A stretch of DNA of 6,600 nt from Fidelibacterota bacterium (GTDB lineage: Bacteria > Fidelibacterota > UBA2242): positions 1-6,600 of the forward strand of contig JAGLWX010000315.1 in NCBI GenBank assembly GCA_023133185.1. The letters are read 5' to 3'. Positions 5,333-6,600 of this stretch are shown here, piece after piece. Positions within the stretch are counted from its first letter, which is position 1, and each line of letters begins with the position of its first letter. The notes under the pieces were generated by a model. That model made no database searches. It was not told the DNA's origin and worked only from the letters and a program-made list of their open reading frames with translations. A program made the position numbers and the translations under genes.

Positions 5333-6600
5333 TTATTCCTGATTAAAATTTCTCCCGAGATAAGTAATCACTAACATGGTCAGATCATCGGATTGTTCCG
5401 CTTCAAGTGTAAATCCCTTTACCGCACTTTTTATGGACAGAGTGATTTCTTTCGGATCTTTTATATCCTTTATCTTCTTCAATGTTACCAGTAAACGCTC
5501 CTCTTCAAATAGCTCCCGCGCTTCATTTTCAGCTTCGGTGACACCGTCGGTGTATAACAGGATTCTGTATCCGGGTTTCAGCTGAATTTTTTCCGACCGA
5601 TAAGGCTCTGCCTCCATTACTCCAAGTGGATAACCATGTATTGTATCAAGCGCTGTTATTTCGCCGGTTTCATCCAAAATAAAGGGCGGATTATGGCCGG
5701 CATTACAGTATTCCAGTTCACCAGTCTTCAGATTCAATATTAAGTAAAAAAAAGTCACAAACATCGCTGCGTCATTATCAGTACATAAATCACAGTTCAT
5801 ACTGGTGATGATTTTCCCCGGACTGACATCCTTCATATTCATTGATTTAGCTCTTAGTAATGTTCGGGTTATCGCCATAAATAGTGAAGCCGGTACACCC
5901 TTCCCGGAAACATCTCCGATCGCCGCGCCAAGGTGTTCTTCATCCAGCAGAAAGAAATCATAGAGGTCACCGCCGACGGCTTTTGCAGACTCCAAAAGAC
6001 CATAAATATCCACATCGTTCCGATCGGGAAAGGGTGGGAAAGTCTTTGGAATAATCCCCATCTGAATATCGTGGGCAATCCGCAGTTCACCTTCGATTTT
6101 TTCTTTGGCAGCCGTTGTCACTTTCAGGTTTTCAATATATTCTGACAGAGCTGTCTGCATCTTCTGAAAGGAACGCATCAATTGTCCGATTTCATCATGT
6201 GAATCGATGACAGGCAATGCAGCATTGAAATCGCCCTGCCCGATTTGCGACGTCGCCTCCGACAGAAGCCGGATTGGTTTTGTGATCCGTCCGGAGATCA
6301 ACGAGATGACACCAAACAGCGCCAGCAAGCCCAAAATACCAATCACTACCACACTGCGGTTCAAATGGCTCAGATCCGCAAACAGTTCTTTAGCGGGTAT
6401 CACGATACCCATTGAGTAATCACTTGATGGAAATGGTGCAAAACAAAGGTAAACCTCCCGGCCTGTAACAGGTTCAATAATATTCATAAAACCAGTCTGC
6501 CCCTGTACCATTTTACGACCCAGTTCCCGCAATATTTTATCCTGATATAATTCGGCAATATCGAATATACTGGCGTTCATAATATTGTCCGGGTCCGGAT
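5333..6600 (-). CDS. RsbU/SpoIIE-type PP2C serine phosphatase with Cache-like sensor, TM helix and HAMP (5' end outside window)
   Basis: Membrane-bound sensor phosphatase, expected to dephosphorylate an STAS-domain antagonist in the cytoplasm in response to a periplasmic signal. The frame stays open to the window edge; the Met at 6580 falls inside the sensor domain, so the true start lies beyond 6600. Residues are numbered from that Met. Residues 1-70 resemble the distal part of a Cache sensor (FAPFPSSDYSMGIVIPAKEL). A transmembrane helix spans about 76-97, HAMP about 98-150 (ITKPIRLLSEA, then DEIGQL), and a short helical linker about 150-170. The PP2C domain covers about 190-408, with metal-binding motifs GGDLYDFF (203-210), GDVSGKGVPASL (222-233), CNAGHNPP (292-299), LLYTDGVTEAEN (341-352) and SDDLTML (397-403). 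All expected acidic residues are present, so it should be active. It ends with TAA, 24 nt before the STAS gene. Domain calls are strong; the ligand is unknown. Confidence 0.93.
   Translation of the reverse strand, partial: PDPDNIMNASIFDIAELYQDKILRELGRKMVQGQTGFMNIIEPVTGREVYLCFAPFPSSDYSMGIVIPAKELFADLSHLNRSVVVIGILGLLALFGVISLISGRITKPIRLLSEATSQIGQGDFNAALPVIDSHDEIGQLMRSFQKMQTALSEYIENLKVTTAAKEKIEGELRIAHDIQMGIIPKTFPPFPDRNDVDIYGLLESAKAVGGDLYDFFLLDEEHLGAAIGDVSGKGVPASLFMAITRTLLRAKSMNMKDVSPGKIITSMNCDLCTDNDAAMFVTFFYLILNLKTGELEYCNAGHNPPFILDETGEITALDTIHGYPLGVMEAEPYRSEKIQLKPGYRILLYTDGVTEAENEARELFEEERLLVTLKKIKDIKDPKEITLSIKSAVKGFTLEAEQSDDLTMLVITYLGRNFNQE

Noticed and set aside
5869..6145. Short open frames on both strands inside the phosphatase gene
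   Set aside because: They overlap the GGDLYDF and GDVSGKG motifs of the PP2C domain and show no independent coding evidence.

Overview
All convincing genes in this window lie on the minus strand and read from right to left. They look like one continuous transcription unit that runs off both edges: a 5'-truncated sensor phosphatase, an STAS-domain protein, a membrane-anchored repeat protein, a large exported metallopeptidase/beta-propeller/barrel protein, a PrsW-type membrane protease, and the first 26 codons of another membrane protein. Gaps between neighbours are 24, 36, 61, -4 and 12 nt. No hairpin with a T-run separates any pair, and no intergenic stretch is long enough to hold a hidden gene.

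The organism is a Gram-negative bacterium with an outer membrane. The 975-residue protein has a Sec signal peptide and what looks like a C-terminal outer-membrane beta-barrel. Moderate base composition, signal-peptide style (ending SLSAQ) and the gene types suggest the Bacteroidota/Calditrichota/Marinimicrobia-like (FCB) range, possibly an uncultured lineage. That placement is inference; there is no rRNA or marker gene here.

Region by region in transcription order. (1) 6600-5333: the end of a Cache-type periplasmic sensor, a transmembrane helix, HAMP, and a SpoIIE/RsbU-type PP2C phosphatase. (2) 5308-4970: an anti-sigma-factor antagonist-like STAS protein, the expected substrate class of that phosphatase. 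(3) 4933-4091: a single-pass membrane protein whose exported part is built from about nine-residue degenerate repeats (consensus near N-Q-D-F-Q-K-L-x-x); I do not recognise it. (4) 4029-1102: an HEQVH metallopeptidase domain, TolB/WD40-like propeller and barrel. (5) 1105-92: a PrsW-family intramembrane protease with a roughly 130-residue C-terminal extension. (6) 79-1: the start of a membrane protein.

Taken together, an envelope-sensing phosphatase and its STAS partner sit in one unit with a repeat protein, a surface or periplasmic protease and an intramembrane protease. The first two genes fit a partner-switching module, although the expected anti-sigma kinase is not in the window. That the downstream proteases and the repeat protein are outputs or inputs of the switch is a hypothesis. 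The repeat protein and this gene combination are the most novel things here.
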